This document shows positions 59,589-64,000 of a DNA stretch of 64,000 nucleotides, in pieces (the first letter of the stretch is position 1; every line of letters starts with the position of its first letter). The stretch is taken from positions 91,557,018 to 91,621,017 of the forward strand of contig NC_084794.1 in assembly GCF_963169125.1 (NCBI RefSeq). The letters run 5' to 3'. The notes under the pieces are model-generated. The model ran no database searches. It saw only the letters and a program-made list of their open reading frames with translations, and was not told the origin of the DNA. The DNA comes from Humulus lupulus. Its lineage: Eukaryota > Streptophyta > Magnoliopsida > Rosales > Cannabaceae. Position numbers and translations under genes: made by a program.

Positions 59589-60494
59589 CATACATAACAT
59601 AGCATAATAATCATAGATATCAACACATATATTGAGCATAAACAATAGGGTCGCGCCCTGAAACACAAACAATAGGTTCGTGCCCTGCTCTACGGGTACA
59701 ACATTTTTCTTACATGTGTCTCGAGCTGATAAGCCAATGCGATCCTGAGCATAGTCCCTTAATTTGAGCCTCATTGATAACCTATTCACAATGCATTTAT
59801 AATAATGATCCATCAATTCTTAAGCCAATAAATAACTTTTGAATATTAATCTAGCCTCCAGGACCTTGGATTCTACTAAACCGGGTAGTAGAATCCTTCC
59901 TGAGCCTTAACATTTGAGTTCCCGAGCTTAAAACTCCAATTTCCCCCTTTTCCTCCTTTTGAGCCGCTACTAGTCAGAGGGCAAAGCCCTCTTTGCTGGC
60001 GGACACGGGCTGCGACACACTATACCTTGTGCTGCGGCGCCTAGGTAGATTTTTGAGGCCCCTAGACCTCTACGTTTAAGCGGGCCGCGACACCTGATGA
60101 ACAAGGCCGCAACTCGAGCCTCTAAACCCATAATTTCCCATGCATTTCACAAGCCAACCTCCCTGAAACTCACCAATTCTGAACCTTAATCCAAGAATTC
60201 AGCCTAGGATTCATATCCAAAAAACATAATTGATACAAACATCCAAAAAACTCAATAAAACCTCATCACAACCTAAGCTTAACACCTAAATTCAATTAGA
60301 CTAGAACCTAGGCCATCATACCAAAAGTTACAGCAAACTACTTAGAGAATTCATTATGGAATCCTTACCTCTGTTATAAATTCGGCCTGAGCTAAGTCCT
60401 CAAGTCTTCAAGCTGGGTTTTCCCCAACAGATCCTAGCTTCAAACCCTAAAAAATTCTTCAACTTCAAAGTACCAAAGAGAGATAGAAGGAGTC

Positions 60495-60531
<37 letters not shown>

Positions 60532-61142
60532 AAATAGCTTTGAGGTCTATGTTTTTCTTCCAAGTGGTTATAGAGTTTTAGCTGCCCAATGCTTAAGTCT
60601 ATCCCTTTGCCAAAAGTCCAAAATACCCTTAAGCCTATCTTAATTCTCAAGTGCCACCAAGGACAATCCCATTAATTGCTACATCCCGCTAAATCCTTGA
60701 GTGTTCCTATAAATCCCCATTTTAATCCCGACATGCCCAAATAATTGCTAAATTACTACCTGATTACTCGGTAATTCCCAAACATATACTGTATTCCAAA
60801 ATACCCCTAGGCTCCTCTCGAGCCGGGTATTTAACCCCGTTGTGACTATTTCGCTAAACTGCTCCCTATGACTCTCTCGAATCGTGCATCACAAATATAT
60901 CACCACACCCATGTGGTATCAATCATAATACACACATATATCACATTTATGCATTCAACGGACTAAAATTACAAATATGCCCCTAATAACCAAATGGGGC
61001 CCACATGCATATGTAATTCACCTAAACATGCATTTCTAATCATATAATTATTAAATTCACATTAGCATAATTAAATCAATTATTGCCCTCCCAGCACGCT
61101 AATCAAGGCCCTAAGCCTTATTAGCAAATTTGGGACGCTACA
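59589..61142 (-). mobile_element. Truncated Tekay LTR
   Basis: It aligns throughout with 35716-37256 of the Tekay 3' LTR and shares its end (GGGACGCTACA here, against GAAACGCTACA). About 700 bp of the other side is missing, lost where the Tat element inserted. It could be the displaced 5' LTR of the 35028 element, but the flanks (AAAGT and TGTTA) do not match. Confidence 0.75.
60497..60529. repeat. (GA)n microsatellite
   Basis: About 16 GA units lie in the Tekay LTR. The sister LTR has only a few units at the equivalent place (about 36628-36640). Confidence 0.85.
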
Positions 61143-62830
61143 TGTTACGCCCTACTAATCCAAGGTCGTTACACTATGCATTTAAAATAGTACTAGACTC
61201 GTTAAGCGAGTCATTTGAATTTAAACATATAATTAAAGTTAACTATTGATTAAAAAGTCTGTTCAAAGAAGTAATCATTTTCATTAAAAAGTTTAAGCCT
61301 GTACATGGGATACCAAAAAGAGTTTAAAAGTTAATTACAAACATGAAATGAATATAAAAGGTCGGCCTAAGAGGCAAAATCAGGGCTTAACCCTAGTTCC
61401 TCTATACCAATCTCGGCTGTGGCGGTCGAGCAGACTGCATATGCATATTTACATTCCGCCCCTGAAGCTCTCCAACTCATGGCTGGTCCATCTTCTCCTT
61501 ACCCTTACCTGCACCATGTAGCACTCGTGAGCTAAGACTCAGCAAGAAAACTTAAATAAATAGACACAGATAATCAATAAATCATAAATAGCAAGCTTAG
61601 CAATAATAACCATACTCAAGTAGGCATTTAACTCAATTATGCAACCATAGAGTCACACGAGTGCATACCCCACTTCATTTATTCAAGTGGCTTCAGAGCC
61701 AGACAAGTGCATATCGTACTTCCAAAGTGGCCCAGCCATAACGACCTACATTCCACATGCTTATGCCGACCACGACACTTAAGCCGAGCTATTCAATCAG
61801 ATTCAATCAATTATGCAATTCAGACATAACACAGTCATTTATATTTAAACAGATATTCAAAGGCATGATTATAATCATGTTCAATAACCGATGCTCAAGC
61901 CTTAATCACAATCCAGGTGCAGTTTTCTTACCTCAGGTACTGTGCGAATAATGGTATGACCCCAAGCATGATCCTTCCCCGAGCCTTGCGGTAAACCTAC
62001 TCACAACCATAAACAGTACTCCCATTAAGATTCAACTCCAAAAATAGATATTGGGATCAATTTCGTGCTCTCAGGACCTCCAATTCCACCAAACAGGGTG
62101 GTGGAGTCATCCCCGATCCCCCAAGCTCTTCCCAAGCCCCAAAAAGACATATCCTGAATTGGCCATAAGGCAAGGGTGCCCAAATAGGCAGAGGCTCCCC
62201 GAAACCTCCCATGCAAAGTGCAAGGGCGATCAAATAGGCAGAGACACCCTAAACACCCCCTGCATAGTGCTGGGGCACCCAAAACAAGGGCAAGGGCGCT
62301 ACAACGTGAACCCAGAATTATGGGTTCCGTTTTCTGCGATTCATCCGACCTAAATCAGAAAAAATCCGACCCAAGACCCTCAAGATCATCAAACCAAGTT
62401 CTTGACTCAATTCTAACAAAACCTTGGCCATAAATAGGTTACTCAAGTGCCCAAGAACCCATAAACAACCTCAAAGCACTTAGAAAACAAGAAATGCCAT
62501 GAATCACACTTTGAGTTCTTGAAACTCAAGTTTTTCTCCAATTCATGAATTCAAAGCCCAAGCCCAGTTGCCAAACCCAGAACCCAAACCTAACACAAGC
62601 CTCTAAATCAATTTATAAGCCAATTCCACCATCAATCCAACCTTTAAACAACATTAAGGGAACTAATTACAAATTTGAAAAATCAAAACCCATCTATACT
62701 CAAGAACACCAAGAAACCCCCAAGAACAACACTGAAGAACCATTAAAGGCTTACCCCAGAGGTGGATTCCAAATTCCCTAGAAGTTAAGGTGGATTAGCA
62801 GCTGCTAACAGATGAACCCAAAATGGGTAC
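61143..62830 (-). mobile_element. Third Tekay-type LTR, truncated
   Basis: It starts TGTTACGCCCTA in plus orientation and abuts the previous LTR without a gap. It shares the family layout (gcaccatgtagcactcgtgag, agcaagaaaact) and a minus-strand splice donor TGGG|GTAAGC near 62754. Its GC-rich island (62160-62300) repeats aaataggcagag. The right boundary is approximate; no ORF is supported. Confidence 0.55.
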
Positions 62831-64000
62831 GTTTTAAATATGTAAATCGCAAGCGCACGAATCGTATGTATAGTATAGAGTTCGTGTAAGCAAGGATGTC
62901 GAACCCAAATGAGTTGTCTAAAATAAAAAAAAGAAAATAATTTTAAACCAACATTAATAAACCCTAACCTAGCTCCAAAGATTGATGATGGGATATTGTG
63001 ACAAGAAAATCAAATAAAGGTAATAATAAAGAAATTAAAGACAATATATATAACTAAATTAATAATTGTAAACAAGACAGTAGAAGAAAGATTATTAAGA
63101 TAATAGAATCCATAGAAATATAAGTTCAATAATATTTACAAGCACATTGATTCCCAAGTTTTAGTAATAGTAGAAATTAATCAAACCATCACTTATTCAA
63201 ATTAGATATTCTATTTAAGCACAAGTTATTATAGAAATATAGGATTTATCTTCACTTTTTAAGATATAATTTCAAAGTATTTAGTGTGAATCAATCTAAA
63301 AAAACAACAAATAAATCAATGAATACTATTTATAAGGCAAAACATAATATTTTTGTTCTAAGCATTTGATGTGCACAATTTTAATGACACACCTTAATCA
63401 AAGAATATTGTGATTTTGCACTAATGAAGAACAAAGTGTAAATATGTGCTAACAATAAAAAATACATCATATTTAAGATGAAAGAAGATATTTGAAGAAT
63501 AAAAATCCATAAACTTTATTGCAAAAATGGGAAATCAACATACAAAATAAATACTATCTAGTTACATATTGTTTCATCATCACCTTAATAATCTTAAAAA
63601 GATTAGAAACTCATAACTAGAATAGAAATTACAAAACAAAGAGAATACATACTTGAAAAATGCTCTTGAAAAACACTAAAATGGAGGAGAGAATGGTAGA
63701 GAGAAATAATAGAAAAGATGATGGTAACCACAAATTAAGCACCCCAAAAATGGTCTCGAAATTTCATATTTATAGCCAAAATGAAAGTATTAAAATAATC
63801 AACTTAAATTAATTAAATAAAGTAAATATGGCATGTAGAGGTAAATTATAGGTGTAATGATGATTTTGTGGTAAAATATGTAGGAAAGTTGGGTAAAAAA
63901 TTGACATTTTTGGACAAAGGGACAAAAGGACAATTGATGGGCTCAAGAGAGGAGGAGGCAATTGGGTTTGGTGGAGTGGTGGCTGCTGGTAGGTGGGCTT
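62831..64000 (-). mobile_element. Unclassified LTR-like sequence, reverse orientation, cut by the window edge
   Basis: It begins with atcgcaagcgcacgaatcgt and gtcgaaccc. Read on the minus strand, this resembles the ends of the outer repeat at 20883-21350. The rest is AT-rich and non-coding, consistent with the same class of long LTR. Confidence 0.35.

Noticed and set aside
59589..61142. 5' LTR of the Tekay element at 35028
   Set aside because: The orientation fits, but the flanks AAAGT and TGTTA do not match and the missing 700 bp cannot be accounted for, so identity with that element is left open.

Overview
The window is eudicot-like plant nuclear DNA. Its genes have plant exon-intron structure, and most of the sequence is decayed, nested LTR retrotransposons (Ty3/gypsy Tat and Tekay lineages, probable Ty1/copia LTRs, a 5S-bearing Cassandra-like LTR) plus a hAT DNA transposon and two fold-back MITEs. 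I saw no bacterial, organellar or viral genome signature. The species cannot be named from the sequence alone.

Layout. 1-1514: start of a minus-strand gypsy element (gag start, primer-binding site, LTR). 1515-6400: AT-rich repeats broken by a solo LTR (1753-2517) and by the 3' end of a Tat-like element (3746-5636). 5800-21350: a three-level nest, with an outer LTR-like repeat split by an unclassified LTR, which is itself split by a 13.5-kb minus-strand Tat element (7302-20761). 21.5-34.9 kb: the only gene island. It holds a PAO2-type peroxisomal polyamine oxidase (22911-27169, plus, 10 exons, 490 aa) and an NPG1-type calmodulin-binding TPR protein (28578-32455, minus, 5 exons, 690 aa). The two genes converge and have MULE-type fold-back MITEs upstream and between them. 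34.9-64.0 kb: a second nest. A minus-strand Tekay chromovirus (35028-49353) is broken by a 1.9-kb solo LTR and by a 5.7-kb hAT element that carries its own solo LTR. To its right are a copia-like LTR fragment, a plus-strand Tekay-type LTR with primer-binding site, a Cassandra-like LTR, a 5'-truncated plus-strand Tat element (about 52.9-59.6 kb) and further Tekay LTR pieces.

How the parts work together. The host genes are probably intact: every exon joins in phase and the inferred lengths match the Arabidopsis relatives as I know them. The transposons are dead, with in-frame stops, frameshifts and nested insertions. The observation most worth following is that both Tat elements carry, between integrase and 3' LTR on the opposite strand, a complete-looking spliced gene with its own TATA box. 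It has a leader intron ending just before the ATG, four coding exons with the same intron phases (1, 1, 0) in both elements, a shared domain in the first coding exon and a coiled-coil-like 3' exon. Antisense extra ORFs are known in the Tat lineage; the conserved multi-exon structure and separate promoter are what deserve attention.
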